From the NCBI RefSeq assembly GCF_000331305.1, contig NZ_KB217478.1, forward strand, positions 1,657,679 through 1,721,678: DNA of 64,000 nt, given 5' to 3'. The notes under the pieces were generated by a model. The model was given only the letters and a program-made list of their open reading frames with translations. It searched no databases and had not been told where the DNA came from. Each line of letters starts with the position of its first letter. The stretch's first letter is position 1. The position numbers and the translations under genes were made by a program. Below, in pieces: positions 46,372 to 57,100 of the stretch. The stretch comes from Calothrix sp. PCC 7103. GTDB lineage: Bacteria > Cyanobacteriota > Cyanobacteriia > Cyanobacteriales > Nostocaceae.

Positions 46372-46404
46372 AAAAACCCGGTTTCTTGAAGAAACCGGGT
46401 TTTT
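46372..46404 (+). terminator. Intrinsic terminator made from an AGAAACC palindrome (copy 2)
   Basis: AAAAACCCGGTTTCTT pairs perfectly with AAGAAACCGGGTTTTT with essentially no spacer, ending in a T-run. Good rho-independent form, 26 bp after the def-linked small gene. It shows that members of the palindrome family can serve as terminators. Confidence 0.8.
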
Positions 46405-46668
46405 ATAATTTTCCGAAATCTTCAAATCTGACCGTGTATAGCTTTAATTATCTAACAGTATAGTAATTCATCTGACACAAAGAGGGGTCATGCCCCCTTT
46501 TCGATCTGAAATTGAGAGGGCTATAAAGGTCTGCATTGTCTAAACCGATACAGTCACATGCACGATATCTAAATTTGTTTAATATCTCAAGTCAATTGGG
46601 TGATTAATCTACTACACACATATAACTAAATAACTAACTAGTAAAAATTAAAAATATAGAGGGTAAAA

Positions 46669-48396
46669 ATGAGACACGAAAAGCTTTCCGCTGGACTTTT
46701 ACTTGCATACGAAGATTATCAAAGTGAAGGTGAGCAAGCGTTAATACCACATAAACGTTCTCTTGGTATAGTTTCGGCAAAAAGTAATGTTAAGCCAACT
46801 AAAAGTGTAGTTTTTGTTTACTGCGATGAAAATGCTGACTTGAGTCATCTTGAACCCTATGGAGTTCGAGTCAACCAAAATACAGGCGCCGTCAGAACAG
46901 CATATTTACCTATTGATGGTTTAGATGCATTATCAGAACAAGAGACAGTTCAACGTATAAAGCCATCACGAAAAATGAAACTATTGATGGATGTGGCGCC
47001 TGGTAAAGTTAAGCTTCCTGAGTTTAAGAATAAAACAGGACTAACAGGTAAAGGTGTAGTAATTGGTATTGTAGACAGTGGTATTGATGCTAAACACCCA
47101 GCTTTTGCAGGTCGCATTTTGCGTATTTGGGACCAAACAATGTCTGGGCCTGGTGTTGCTGAAGGTAGCTATGGTGCCGAGTTTACAGACACACTACTCA
47201 CTGTTTCTCAAGATACCGAAGGACATGGTACCCACGTTGCTGGTATTGCAGCAGGTGCAGATGAAAATTATGGTGGAGTGGCGCCTGAAGCCGAATTAGT
47301 AATAGTTAGAAGTGATTTACAAGATGCTCACATTGCAGATGGTATTCGCTACGTTTTTCGAGTTGCACGCGAGTTAGGTAAACCAGCAGTAGTAAATTTA
47401 AGCTTAGGTGGACATGCCGACGCACACGATGGTAGTGACTCACTATCTAAAATTATTGACGCAGAAACAGGTCCTGGACGTATAGTTTGTTGTGCAGCAG
47501 GAAACGAAGGCAACGATAATATTCATGGTCAAGCTGTAATGGCGCCTTGTTCAATGCATACAATGCGCTTCAACGTACCGCTTAACCAAGCTGGTATCGT
47601 TTGGTTAAACGGATGGTATACAAAAGACGCACAATTGCAAGTGCAATTACGTAGTCCTAATGATTTTGTTACACCTTGGCAAAAAGTTGTTACTGAAGGC
47701 AATCCTGCACAGGAATATACTTTACCCGATGCGCGCGTTAAAATTGTCACACCTGGCCCAGATGCAGCTAACGGAGACTATAATTTCTTCGTCCAAATTC
47801 GTGGTATTGACTCTTCACCAGTATCAGGTGGAATTTGGCAATTGCGTTTACAAAATGAAACATCAAATCAAACTTGTGTTGATGTGTGGACAATTGACAA
47901 CTCAGGCTCAGTATTTTTTACAGGTCAAAGCGTCCAAGATGCAATGAAAATTGGCTCTCCAGGTTGTGCAGCTTCTTCAATAACAGTAGCTGCTTATACA
48001 ACAGTAAATAAGTACAACGACATCGACGGTAAAGAGCGTGAAGTTGGATTAAAGCTAGATAATATTTCTGATTTCAGCAGCGAAGGGCCATTACGTAACC
48101 AAGCTCAAAAACCTGATGTTGCGGCGCCGGGAGCAATGATAGCATCAACAATGTCATCATCAGCAGGTTTCGACCGTTCCATGATGATTAACTCCAAATT
48201 TGTGATGATGGCAGGTACAAGCATGGCATGTCCATTTGTCACTGGTTTAGTAGCTTTAATGTTACAACGTGACCCAAGCTTGGCGCCTGAAACAGCCAAA
48301 GAAATGTTACGCAGCAATAGCTATATTCCCGAACAACCTCAAAACACCTTCGATCCAAAATGGGGATTCGGATTAATCAATACTGAAAACTTGTAA
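46669..48396 (+). CDS. Subtilisin-like (S8) serine protease
   Basis: 575 residues. The catalytic triad is visible: Asp in GIVDSGIDAKHP, His in GHGTHVAGIAAG and Ser in GTSMACPFVTGLVALM. Residues about 40-110 form a prodomain-like region (SVVFVYCDENADLSHLEPYGVRV...IKPSRKMKLLMDVAPG). No clear signal peptide, so it is probably cytoplasmic or exported by another route. The next gene encodes a protein resembling this prodomain. The gene ends in TTGTAATCTC repeats. Confidence 0.93.
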   Translation: MRHEKLSAGLLLAYEDYQSEGEQALIPHKRSLGIVSAKSNVKPTKSVVFVYCDENADLSHLEPYGVRVNQNTGAVRTAYLPIDGLDALSEQETVQRIKPSRKMKLLMDVAPGKVKLPEFKNKTGLTGKGVVIGIVDSGIDAKHPAFAGRILRIWDQTMSGPGVAEGSYGAEFTDTLLTVSQDTEGHGTHVAGIAAGADENYGGVAPEAELVIVRSDLQDAHIADGIRYVFRVARELGKPAVVNLSLGGHADAHDGSDSLSKIIDAETGPGRIVCCAAGNEGNDNIHGQAVMAPCSMHTMRFNVPLNQAGIVWLNGWYTKDAQLQVQLRSPNDFVTPWQKVVTEGNPAQEYTLPDARVKIVTPGPDAANGDYNFFVQIRGIDSSPVSGGIWQLRLQNETSNQTCVDVWTIDNSGSVFFTGQSVQDAMKIGSPGCAASSITVAAYTTVNKYNDIDGKEREVGLKLDNISDFSSEGPLRNQAQKPDVAAPGAMIASTMSSSAGFDRSMMINSKFVMMAGTSMACPFVTGLVALMLQRDPSLAPETAKEMLRSNSYIPEQPQNTFDPKWGFGLINTENL

Positions 48397-48448
48397 TCTC
48401 TTGTAATCTCTTGTAACCTCTTGTGGAACAGGCATCCCTGCCTGTCCC
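48391..48448 (+). repeat. TTGTAATCTC tandem repeat and hairpin after the protease gene
   Basis: TTGTAATCTC twice, then TTGTAACCTC and TTGTGGAACA, in exact 10-base register; the first copy contains the stop codon. It runs into an AACAGGCATCCCTGCCTGTC hairpin that belongs to the dispersed GGGCATCC family and probably terminates the protease transcript. Confidence 0.65.
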
Positions 48449-48532
48449 AACTAAACATTATCTCTTAAGATAGTTACGCATACTAAATAAATCTTGTTAG
48501 TTTAATAGTGTATCGGTTTTAAATACAAACAT

Positions 48533-48811
48533 ATGAACTACAAGAAAATTGATGCTGCTTTAGCAATGGCTATTGACGAAGTTGAGAGCTACGAACAACC
48601 CAGCCTAATAGTATTTATTCATACCAATCAGCCACTTGAGGCGCCTGCTATTACATTTCTAGAAAGCTTAGGAATTAAAGATGTAACTAGCGACAAAGAT
48701 ATTTATACTGCCAATGTTTCATCTGGTACAGTTTCTGAACTGTCACACCAACCTTGGGTGAAGTCTATTAAACTATCGCAGAAACTGCGCTTGATGAAAG
48801 TTGGGAAGTAG
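48533..48811 (+). CDS. Stand-alone S8-prodomain-like protein
   Basis: 92 residues. The stretch SLIVFIHTNQPLEAPAITFLESLGIKDV...IYTANVSSGTVSELSHQPWVKSIKLSQKLRLM lines up by eye with residues 45-108 of the protease just upstream (SVVFVYCDENADLSHLEPYGVRV...LDALSEQETVQRIKPSRKMKLLM). Free prodomain-like (inhibitor I9-type) proteins can act as foldases or inhibitors of subtilases. A regulator of the neighbouring protease is the natural inference. No signal peptide. Confidence 0.7.
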   Translation: MNYKKIDAALAMAIDEVESYEQPSLIVFIHTNQPLEAPAITFLESLGIKDVTSDKDIYTANVSSGTVSELSHQPWVKSIKLSQKLRLMKVGK

Positions 48812-49146
48812 TCTTTCAGATTTTGTAGTGTTATTACTTATTAATACTGGGATTAATTTGTTTTGATTGATTTCAGTAGTTATTTTTCTCTGAAAATATA
48901 ATATTGTGATGGTTGGGTTCCCGTTCTCCACCCAACATACGTATAAGGGTGGCACCTGGGAATGTGACGATAAATAGTAGTAAGTAAATTTTTATACATT
49001 AGATAATAATAATCAAAGTGAAATTTTGATAAAAAATCAAATATCGTTCATAAATAAGCTCAATAGAATTTTGTAACCCCCTTATCAGTAGTAACAGAGA
49101 AGAATAAACTGAAGGTGGAGATGAACGGCAGTCGGGAGAAACCAGA
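48812..49146. other. Spacer upstream of glgC
   Basis: Contains a GGTTGGGTTCCCGTTCTCCACCCAACA hairpin-type repeat at 48911-48938. Otherwise AT-rich sequence with no gene. The glgC promoter should lie in its right half. Confidence 0.4.
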
Positions 49147-50436
49147 GTGAAAAAAGTATTATCAATAATTCTCGGCGGCGGTGCAGGAACCCGCCTCTAC
49201 CCATTAACGAAGTTACGTGCGAAACCGGCAGTGCCTGTGGCAGGTAAATACCGTTTAATAGATATTCCTGTAAGTAACTGTATAAATTCGGAAATATATA
49301 AGATATACGTCCTGACGCAGTTTAACTCAGCTTCTTTAAACCGCCATATTGGTCGTGCGTATAGTTTTGCGGGTTTTAGCGAGGGTTTTGTGGAGGTGTT
49401 AGCGGCACAGCAAACACCCGAAAACCCTAGTTGGTTCCAAGGAACAGCAGATGCAGTACGTCAATACCTTTGGTTATTAGAGGAATGGAATGTTTCGGAA
49501 TTCCTAATTTTATCGGGTGACCACCTTTACCGGATGGACTACCGATTATTTATAGAACGTCATCGTCAAACAAATGCTGACATTACACTGTCGGTAATAC
49601 CAATGGATGAGCGACGCGCGTCAGACTTTGGGTTAATGAAAATAAATGACTCAGGTAGGGTAATTGACTTTAGTGAAAAACCAAAAGGTGATGCCCTTAA
49701 ACAAATGCAAGTTGATACTAGCATACTGGGATTGAGTGAGCAGCAAGCCAAGCTTCAACCGTATATTGCCTCAATGGGGATTTACGTATTCAAGAAAGAG
49801 GTTTTGATCAAGTTACTCAAGGAATCTTTAGAACGAACAGATTTTGGTAAAGAGATTATTCCAGATGCTGCAAAAGACCATAACGTACAGGCATATTTGT
49901 TTAACGGTTACTGGGAAGACATTGGAACAATAGATTCTTTCTATCACGCGAACTTAGCGCTGACACAACAGCCACTGCCTCCATTTAGTTTCTACGACGA
50001 ACAAGCTCCTATATACACCCGCGCTCGTTACTTACCTCCAAGTAAATTATTAGATTGTCAAATAACCCAATCTATAGTTGGGGAAGGATGTATCCTCAAA
50101 AATTGTCGAATCGAACATTCGGTACTTGGTGTACGTGCCCGCGTAGATTCTGGATGCATAATCGAAGACTCGCTATTAATGGGCGCCGACTTCTACCAAA
50201 CCTCCGTAGATAGAAAGGGTATTCGAGAAGAAGGAAATATTCCCGTAGGAATTGGAGCAGAAACAATAATTCGCCGTGCCATCATCGACAAAAACGCACA
50301 TATTGGTCATGATGTCCGAATTATCAACAAAGATAACGTTCAAGAAGCCAATCGTGAAGCCCAAGGGTTTTACATTAGAAGCGGTATTGTAGTAGTACTC
50401 AAAGGCGCCATCATTCCAGACGGAACAGTTATTTAG
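49147..50436 (+). CDS. glgC: Glucose-1-phosphate adenylyltransferase
   Basis: 429 residues from a GTG start ([30 protein letters not shown]). ADP-glucose pyrophosphorylase motifs: [50 protein letters not shown], and the C-terminal left-handed beta-helix with [11 protein letters not shown]. Commits glucose-1-phosphate to glycogen; the cyanobacterial enzyme is activated by 3-phosphoglycerate. Confidence 0.97.
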   Translation: MKKVLSIILGGGAGTRLYPLTKLRAKPAVPVAGKYRLIDIPVSNCINSEIYKIYVLTQFNSASLNRHIGRAYSFAGFSEGFVEVLAAQQTPENPSWFQGTADAVRQYLWLLEEWNVSEFLILSGDHLYRMDYRLFIERHRQTNADITLSVIPMDERRASDFGLMKINDSGRVIDFSEKPKGDALKQMQVDTSILGLSEQQAKLQPYIASMGIYVFKKEVLIKLLKESLERTDFGKEIIPDAAKDHNVQAYLFNGYWEDIGTIDSFYHANLALTQQPLPPFSFYDEQAPIYTRARYLPPSKLLDCQITQSIVGEGCILKNCRIEHSVLGVRARVDSGCIIEDSLLMGADFYQTSVDRKGIREEGNIPVGIGAETIIRRAIIDKNAHIGHDVRIINKDNVQEANREAQGFYIRSGIVVVLKGAIIPDGTVI

Positions 50437-50445
50437 AGACGCGAT

Positions 50446-50479
50446 GTAGTAGAGACGCGATTAATTACGTCTCTACTAC
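50446..50479 (+). terminator. Hairpin after glgC
   Basis: GTAGTAGAGACG pairs perfectly with CGTCTCTACTAC around a 10-nt loop, starting about 10 bases after the stop. Shares the GTAGAGACG core with the hairpins at 9492 and 29131, a small repeat family reused as terminators. Confidence 0.65.
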
Positions 50480-50673
50480 CTGTTCGGAAATTGCCCTTTG
50501 ACATTGAGCAAGAACCGCACTTAGTCGTGTTGAATTATTTGTTAAGTTATAAATCAGGTATTTTTCTCTCGCCATATATCTCTAAACAATATCTAACACC
50601 TTGCATCCTAATACTTAGGAACAAGGTATAAACTAAAAACCTATTAACAGTAATTTCTACAGGAGGCTGCTGA

Positions 50674-51675
50674 ATGGCTGCAACCGATTTTAAAGATTAT
50701 TATTCACTCTTGGGAGTTAACAAAACTGCTAGCCAAGAAGAAATTAAACAAGCTTTCCGTAAACTCGCACGTAAATATCACCCTGACGTAAACCAGGGAA
50801 ATAAACAAGCCGAGGCAAAATTCAAAGAAGTCAACGAAGCATACGAAGTATTATCCGACCCAGACAAACGTAAAAAATACGACCAATTCGGTCAGTACTG
50901 GAAGCAAGCAGGCCAAGGTTTCCCAGGAGGCGCTGGAGCTGGTGGTGTTGATATGAACGGCTTCGACTTCGGGCAGTATGGAAGCTTTGAAGACTTTATA
51001 AATGAATTATTAGGTCGCTTTGGAGGTCCTGGAGCAGGCGCCCGCAGTCAAAGTTATTCGTATCGAACTTCAACAGGTGCCCCAAGTGGCTTTGACGGTT
51101 TTGGTTTCCAGCAAGATTATCCTGGGGGTAGTGGAACTCAAGATAGCGAAGCAATGATTTCGTTATCTTTGGGCGAAGCATATAACGGAGTTGAAAAGAG
51201 ACTTCAAGTTGCTAACGATATTATTAACGTTCGCATTCCCGCAGGCGCCAAAACAGGTAGTAGATTACGTGTACGCGGAAAAGGGCCAACCAACCTGCAA
51301 ACTAAACAACGTGGTGATTTATACTTAAAAGTCCAAGTTCAACCACACTCATTTTTCCAGCTAGACGGCGATAACCTAGTATGCGAAGTCCCAATAGCAC
51401 CAGATGAAGCAGTACTAGGAGCATCTATCGACGTTCCAACACCTGACGGAACAACAGCAAAAGTAAATGTACCAGCAGGAATACGTTCTGGGCAGTCGTT
51501 GCGTTTGCGTGGTAAAGGTTGGGTATCAGGAAAAGGTGGACGCGGTGATTTACTCGTAAAAATTATGATTGTTGCCCCAAAAGATTTGAGTCAGCAAGAA
51601 CGCGAATTATACGAAAAGCTACGCACAATTCGTTCATATAACCCACGTAGTAACTTGAATAATATAAGGTTGTAG
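50674..51675 (+). CDS. DnaJ/CbpA-like co-chaperone (type II, no zinc finger)
   Basis: 333 residues with a strong RBS (AGGAGG). J domain at 1-70 with the HPD motif (KYHPDVNQ), a Gly/Phe-rich linker (about 85-160), then the DnaJ C-terminal substrate-binding domains with no CxxCxGxG repeats. It stimulates DnaK ATPase and delivers clients. More like CbpA than full DnaJ. Confidence 0.93.
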   Translation: MAATDFKDYYSLLGVNKTASQEEIKQAFRKLARKYHPDVNQGNKQAEAKFKEVNEAYEVLSDPDKRKKYDQFGQYWKQAGQGFPGGAGAGGVDMNGFDFGQYGSFEDFINELLGRFGGPGAGARSQSYSYRTSTGAPSGFDGFGFQQDYPGGSGTQDSEAMISLSLGEAYNGVEKRLQVANDIINVRIPAGAKTGSRLRVRGKGPTNLQTKQRGDLYLKVQVQPHSFFQLDGDNLVCEVPIAPDEAVLGASIDVPTPDGTTAKVNVPAGIRSGQSLRLRGKGWVSGKGGRGDLLVKIMIVAPKDLSQQERELYEKLRTIRSYNPRSNLNNIRL

Positions 51676-51746
51676 GCAACGGATAGAACGGATGTAACGG
51701 ATGGTTTGTTCGTTATATTCGTTATTCTATTGTCAGCCTCCCTGTC

Positions 51747-51765
51747 CACAGGCAAGATGCCTGTG
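51747..51765. terminator. Bidirectional hairpin between dnaJ-like and vanY-like genes
   Basis: CACAGGCA and TGCCTGTG pair around AGA, between convergent genes. Member of the dispersed GGCATCC/GGATGCC-type family in relaxed form. Confidence 0.55.
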
Positions 51766-51781
51766 CCACGGGTATCAGGAG

Positions 51782-52582
51782 TTACTTTTGGGGCTTTAAA
51801 TTTTTAGCCTTATAAAAGGTTTCCAAACTTTGAGTATCACCAACAAAACGCCAATGCCAAGGTTCATAGCTCACACCTTGAATATTATCTTTAGGAAAAG
51901 ACAACTCAAAGCGAAACTTAGCGGCATTTTGTGATAACCATTCATAAGCCTTAGTTTTCTCAAAATTAGCACTTAAATTTGTAGCCGGTACATTCCCATC
52001 ACCAATATCAATCGCGTAACCAGTATGATGCTCACTATAATTAGGAGGCGCCGACAGTGCCGCACGTTGTGCTGGAGTTTGGTTACGTTGGGCGCCAACA
52101 GCGAAAAATAACTGCTCTTGTTCTTTAACTGAACGAAACGCGGAAATAACAGTTAAATTTACACCAGCGCTACGAGCAGCTTGTTGCATCGCTAAAAATT
52201 GCTGTGCAGCAGCTTTTCGCATTCGGAAGCGTCCATCGTTAGTTAGAGGAGCAAGTTCAGACTCAGGAGCTTCAGCATACGGCAAATGTCCCAATAATGA
52301 ACCATTCGCTTGAGCTTCAACATCAGCAGGATTAACAGATGGACTTGCAGTAGTCAATGGTGCAGAAGCTTCTTGTGTGGATTTTTTTGGTGCAGTGATA
52401 AAAAATAAAAATCCACTAATAACAGCAAGCACAACAAACCCAGCGGCTCCACCCAATATCAATACTGGTAGTTTACCCTTACCAGGCGCCACATCAGAAG
52501 CGTCACGTAACGCTGCGGGAATATCTTCACCAGAATCAGGTGAGGGTTTTTGTGGCTTTCCAGAAAACCCAGCATTACTCAA
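51782..52582 (-). CDS. D-alanyl-D-alanine carboxypeptidase, VanY/M15 family
   Basis: 266 residues (TTG start). A cytoplasmic N-terminus of about 32 residues precedes one membrane helix (LPVLILGGAAGFVVLAVISGFLFFI), then a periplasmic M15 domain. The zinc site is SEHHTGYAIDIGDG (His, Asp) and EPWHWRF (His). It trims terminal D-Ala from peptidoglycan stem peptides. Confidence 0.88.
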   Translation of the reverse strand: MSNAGFSGKPQKPSPDSGEDIPAALRDASDVAPGKGKLPVLILGGAAGFVVLAVISGFLFFITAPKKSTQEASAPLTTASPSVNPADVEAQANGSLLGHLPYAEAPESELAPLTNDGRFRMRKAAAQQFLAMQQAARSAGVNLTVISAFRSVKEQEQLFFAVGAQRNQTPAQRAALSAPPNYSEHHTGYAIDIGDGNVPATNLSANFEKTKAYEWLSQNAAKFRFELSFPKDNIQGVSYEPWHWRFVGDTQSLETFYKAKNLKPQK

Positions 52583-52804
52583 GGGTCAACTCCTGCATTT
52601 TCTTCAATAATTATTACCGATTGTAATCTGGAAAAAATATAACGCAATAGATTGAATTTGACATCTATATTTAAAGTTCACTCTGATAAGTATTTACACA
52701 CTCAAAACCCCCCCAAACTTTGGAGGGTTAAAAAATAATATTTTAATATAGTATTTATTTACTACTAGACTGACTCAGCACTTTGCACTCAGCACTGATT
52801 AAAA

Positions 52805-53014
52805 TTAACCAAGAAAGCTTAATACATCGCGCATCACACTGTAACCTGCCAAGTCCCAAAGCAAATAAGCAAGAAATCCAATCATTGCCAAGCGACCGTT
52901 CCATAGTTCGGCTTGAGGATTGGCGCCAAAGATAAAAGCATTGCGGTCTACACCGTTATATGCTTTAGCGACTGCTGGTAAATCGCTTGAAGGACGAGTT
53001 TCACGAGTTTCCAT
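52805..53014 (-). CDS. High-light-inducible chlorophyll-binding protein (Hli) 1
   Basis: 69 residues with one membrane helix and the Hli/LHC motif AELWNGRLAMIGFLAYLLWDL; the Glu and Asn of ExxNGRxAMIGF ligate chlorophyll. The N-terminus METRETRPSSDLPAVAK is shared by all three copies. Hli proteins quench and bind pigments during stress. This copy is the most diverged (FIFGANPQ, VMRDVLSFLG) and alone keeps the canonical AMIGF. Confidence 0.93.
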   Translation of the reverse strand: METRETRPSSDLPAVAKAYNGVDRNAFIFGANPQAELWNGRLAMIGFLAYLLWDLAGYSVMRDVLSFLG

Positions 53015-53052
53015 TTTCTTTCTCCGATGTTAGGTAATAGGTAATTAGTTAG

Positions 53053-53085
53053 AAACCTGGTTTTTACGTAAAAAGAAACCAGGTT
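53053..53085. repeat. AGAAACC palindrome (copy 3) between hli genes
   Basis: AAACCTGGTTTTTACG and GTAAAAAGAAACCAGGTTT form an imperfect hairpin with a small insertion. Lies just after the second hli gene in transcription order and may terminate it. Confidence 0.6.
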
Positions 53086-53094
53086 TATGATTAT

Positions 53095-53307
53095 TTAGTA
53101 ACCAATTAAGTGCAATACATCACGTAATACACTGTAACCAGCTAAGTCCCAAAGTAAGTAAGCGAGGAATCCAATTGCCGCCAAGCGACCATTCCATAAT
53201 TCAGCTTGAGGAGTAAAACCGAAAAGAAAAGCGTTGCGGTCAACACCGTTATATTCTTTAGCTACTGCTGGTAAATCACTTGAAGGACGAGTTTCACGAG
53301 TTTCCAT
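53095..53307 (-). CDS. High-light-inducible chlorophyll-binding protein (Hli) 2
   Basis: 70 residues, nearly identical to the third copy (differences limited to the end, LHLIGY versus LHFIGY). Motif AELWNGRLAAIGFLAYLLWDL has Ala in place of Met in AMIGF. Its 5' leader (TCTTTCTCCGAT..TTAGGTAATAGG on the plus strand) matches that of copy 1, so leader and gene were duplicated together. Confidence 0.93.
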   Translation of the reverse strand: METRETRPSSDLPAVAKEYNGVDRNAFLFGFTPQAELWNGRLAAIGFLAYLLWDLAGYSVLRDVLHLIGY

Positions 53308-53352
53308 TTTCTTTCTCCGATATTAGGTAATAGGTAATGAGTAATATCCATT

Positions 53353-53417
53353 AGAAACCGGGTTTTTTATTGATATCTTGTAATGAAAACAATATTTTGC
53401 GTAAAAACCCGGTTTCT
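53353..53417. repeat. AGAAACC palindrome (copy 4) between hli genes
   Basis: AGAAACCGGGTTTTT at the left pairs perfectly with AAAAACCCGGTTTCT at the right across about 35 bases. Downstream of the third hli gene in transcription order. Confidence 0.65.
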
Positions 53418-53423
53418 TATTAG

Positions 53424-53636
53424 TTAGTAACCAATGAAGTGTAATACGTCACGTAGAACGCTATATCCTGCTAAGTCCCAAAGTAAATAAGCAAGGAATC
53501 CAATTGCTGCCAAGCGACCATTCCATAACTCAGCTTGAGGAGTAAAACCGAAAAGAAATGCGTTGCGGTCTACACCGTTATATTCTTTAGCTACCGCTGG
53601 TAAATCACTTGAAGGACGAGTTTCACGAGTTTCCAT
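53424..53636 (-). CDS. High-light-inducible chlorophyll-binding protein (Hli) 3
   Basis: 70 residues, first of the triplet in transcription order. Same ELWNGRLAAIGF helix as copy 2 and the shared METRETRPSSDLPAVAKEYNGVDRNAFLFG N-terminus. Its 5' leader (TTTTTGTTTCCCC on the plus strand) differs from the other two, so this copy may carry the main promoter in the 500-bp gap upstream. Confidence 0.93.
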   Translation of the reverse strand: METRETRPSSDLPAVAKEYNGVDRNAFLFGFTPQAELWNGRLAAIGFLAYLLWDLAGYSVLRDVLHFIGY

Positions 53637-54148
53637 TTTTGTTTCCCCTAAATTTCATTTCGAGCGTAATGTTTTAGCCTAATTTCTTAATCTAATTAGT
53701 TTTTTATCTAATTAGTCGGCTGTTGTTTTTCTCTTGTCTTTAATTTAACTGTTAAAAAGCTGTTTGGTTTCTGTCTACAGGCACAACATGAACGCACTTG
53801 TGAACGATTATTTTTAATAATATTTACGTGTAAATATCCACCCATAGGATGTTAAAAAAAACAAAATGTAACGAAATGTAACGAATGTAACAGAAACCGC
53901 GTTTCTACCCCAAATCGTTATTTTTATTACAGCTTATAACTAAGAAACGCGGTTTCTTGGCGCCTTTGGACTAAAGATGACGACATTTCTATCTAACGCT
54001 GGAGGTAGGGTTCAAACTAGCGAGAGATGCCCAAAAGGTGTTGTATAGCCGATTCTATTACTTAAGAGTTGGGTAAATCCATACAATAACTTTCCCTTAT
54101 GTAATTTTATTCCCCAATGTTTTAATAGGATTAGAGGAAGCATATACA
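53637..54148. other. Divergent promoter region with AGAAACC palindrome (copy 5)
   Basis: Separates the hli cluster from the large repeat protein. Holds AGAAACCGCGTTTCT (53892-53906) and AGAAACGCGGTTTCT (53943-53957), complementary across 36 bases. Promoters for both directions must be here; I could not place a high-light regulatory motif with confidence. Confidence 0.5.
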
Positions 54149-57100
54149 ATGTTTGATAAATCAGATATAGGGCTGTTTAGCGTTAAACCAATGCAGTGGT
54201 TTATGCAAGCGGCGCCAATAGACACCTCACAAATCTCACCAGCGCAAGCTTCAGTGGTTACAGGAGGACCTCGGTTCTTTGTAGCTCTAATCGCTGGTGT
54301 GATTCTGGCTTTTGCAATTCAACTGGTTTTAACAAATTTATCGGTTGCCGCTGGTATTACCTATTTAGGACGTTCCTCTGACTCCGACTCACATTCCACC
54401 CATAATGAAGCAGGCAGTTTTGGCGGGACAATCCGTAAAATTGGAACTGCGGTGGGTATGTGGACTTTAGTTACTGTCACCATCGCACTAGCTATTGCAT
54501 CTTTTCTTGCAGTTAAACTCAGCTTACTACTTCTCAGTCCTGGGTTGGGTGCAATATTAGGGCTAGTAATTTGGGGCGCCTACTTTTTACTATTAGTATG
54601 GGTAAGTTCTACAACGGTAGGTTCTTTAATTGGTAACGTCGTCAATACTGCAACATCCGGACTGCAAGCGATTATGGGTACTGCTACTGCCGCATTAGGC
54701 GCCAAAGCAGTAAATAATCAAGTAGTCTCAACAGCAGAAGCTGCAGCTGCTGCTGTACGCAGAGAATTCGGTGGCGCCATTGACCCAGGTCATATCCGAG
54801 ATAATATTGAAGATTATCTGGAAATGCTTCGTCCACCTGAGTTAGATTTGGGTAAAATTAAAAGCGAATTTGAAAAATTACTCAATGACCCTCAGTTAAA
54901 AGATATTGCAGGTAGTGACCTTCGCCATATTGATAAAGACAAATTTATTAGTTTAGTTAGCGAACGTACTGACATTTCCAAACGTGATGCAAATCGTATC
55001 GCGGATACATTATATGGAGTATGGCAGCAAGTAGTTGGTCAACAACCTCAAAAAGACCGCTTGGGTGAGTTAGTTGATTATCTCAAGTCTTTACCACCAG
55101 GACAAACTAAAACAGATGAACTGAACGCGAAGTTAGAAGCTTTAATTGCAGAAACACGTTCGGCAAAACAAGCAGATGATAAAGCTGCCAAAGAAGCAAC
55201 TCCTGGACCACTGCAAAGAACATTACAACAAGGATTTTCAACATTATCGGGTATTGTCCTAGGACGTACAGATTTATCTGATTTTGATGTTGAGAAAATT
55301 ATAGGCGCCTTAAGTCAAGCCAAAGAGAAAGTAGGCAACCAAGCAGATAAACTAGGTATACCAGCACCAACGAAACCTTTTAGCGCAATTCGTGCGGACG
55401 TTGAAAACTATTTACTTAACACCTACGCATGGCAGTTAAGCAACGAAAAAATTGCTCAGGAATTCCGCGACGTTATATATGACCCTGCTGCTGACCCAGC
55501 AAGAGTCCGTCAAGAAGTAGAAAGTCTCGGACGTAACGACTTTATAAATATTCTTCAGCAACGTGGGTTATTGACACAAACAGAAATTCAACGTATTGCC
55601 GACAAACTCGAAGCAGTTCGTCAAGAAGTTTTATTAAGCGTCACAGCAGCAGAAGAGCGAGAAATAGTGGTTGACTTGCAGCGTCGAGTCGAAAGTTATT
55701 TGCTCGTCACTCCCAAAGACAATTTTACACCCGAAGCTATTGAAAGAGACTTTAAACCCATACTCGAAGACAAAAACGCCGACTACGAAACGTTGTCACG
55801 ACGGTTATTAGTACTTGACCGTCAGCAAATGCTTGATATTTTACTCGAACGGAATGATATTCAACCTCGCGAAGCGACCTATGTTATCGAACTATTAGAA
55901 AAACAGCGTGACCAAGCTTTAATTGAGTCGAAAGGACTAGCAGAGCAAGCTAAGTATCAAGCTGAAACTTTATGGTTGAACTTAGAATCGTATCTGCGAA
56001 ACACAGGTAAATCAGAACTAAACCCTGATGCTATTCGCGCAGACCTGAAAAGATTACTTGATGACCCGCAAGCTGGACTTTCTGCAATTCAAGCACGTTT
56101 ATCTAGATTTGACCGCGATACTCTCGTGCAATTGCTCGCGCAACGTCAAGATATAACAGAAAGTGAAGCGAATCAAATTCTCAATACAGTTTCAGAGTCG
56201 TGGCATAATGTTCAAAGGGCGCCATCAGCAATAGCTGACAAAGCCAAAGAACAATACGACAACGTAACAGCTACGCTAACAGATTACTTACGCAAAACAG
56301 GCAAAGAAGAATTAAACCCCGAAGGTATTCAGCGCGACTTAAACAAACTGTTTCAAAACCCCCAAGAAGGTGTAATCGCTTTACGTAATCGGTTGTCTAA
56401 AGTTGACAGAGATACCCTCGTACAATTACTATCACAGCGACGCGATTTAAGCGAAGAGCAAGTTAACCAAGTTATCGATTCGGTACAAACTTCGATTCGT
56501 GACCTTATAGGTGCCCCACGTCGAATTGCCACTCGTACACAGCAACGAGTCGAAACCTTCCAAGCCTACCTGCAAGAGTATTTGCGTCAAACAGGTAAAG
56601 AAGAACTCAATCCAGAAGGTATCAAACGTGACTTGAATTTACTACTACACGACCCACGAGTTGGAGTAGACAGTATATCCGAGCGTCTTTCACACTTTGA
56701 CCGCGACACAATAGTAGCGCTGCTTAAAATTCGTGAAGATATTACAGATACTGAAGCTGAACAAATCGCAGATAACATCGTCTCGGTACGCGACCAATTT
56801 GTCGAACAAGTACGAGGAATACAACGACGCATCCAAGACGCAATTGATGGAGTATTCGGAAAAATTCGTAACTACCTAAATTCGCTTGACCGTCCAGAAT
56901 TAAACTACGATGGCATCAAACGCGACGTTCGTAAGTTGATCGATGACCCACAAGCAGGATTCGATGCATTAAAAGACCGTTTGCAATCGTTTAACCGTGA
57001 AACCTTGGTTGCAATAATGAGTTCTCGTGATGACATCTCTCAAGATGATGCCAACCGAGTTATTGACCAAGTAGAACGCGCGCGCAACAACGTATTACAA

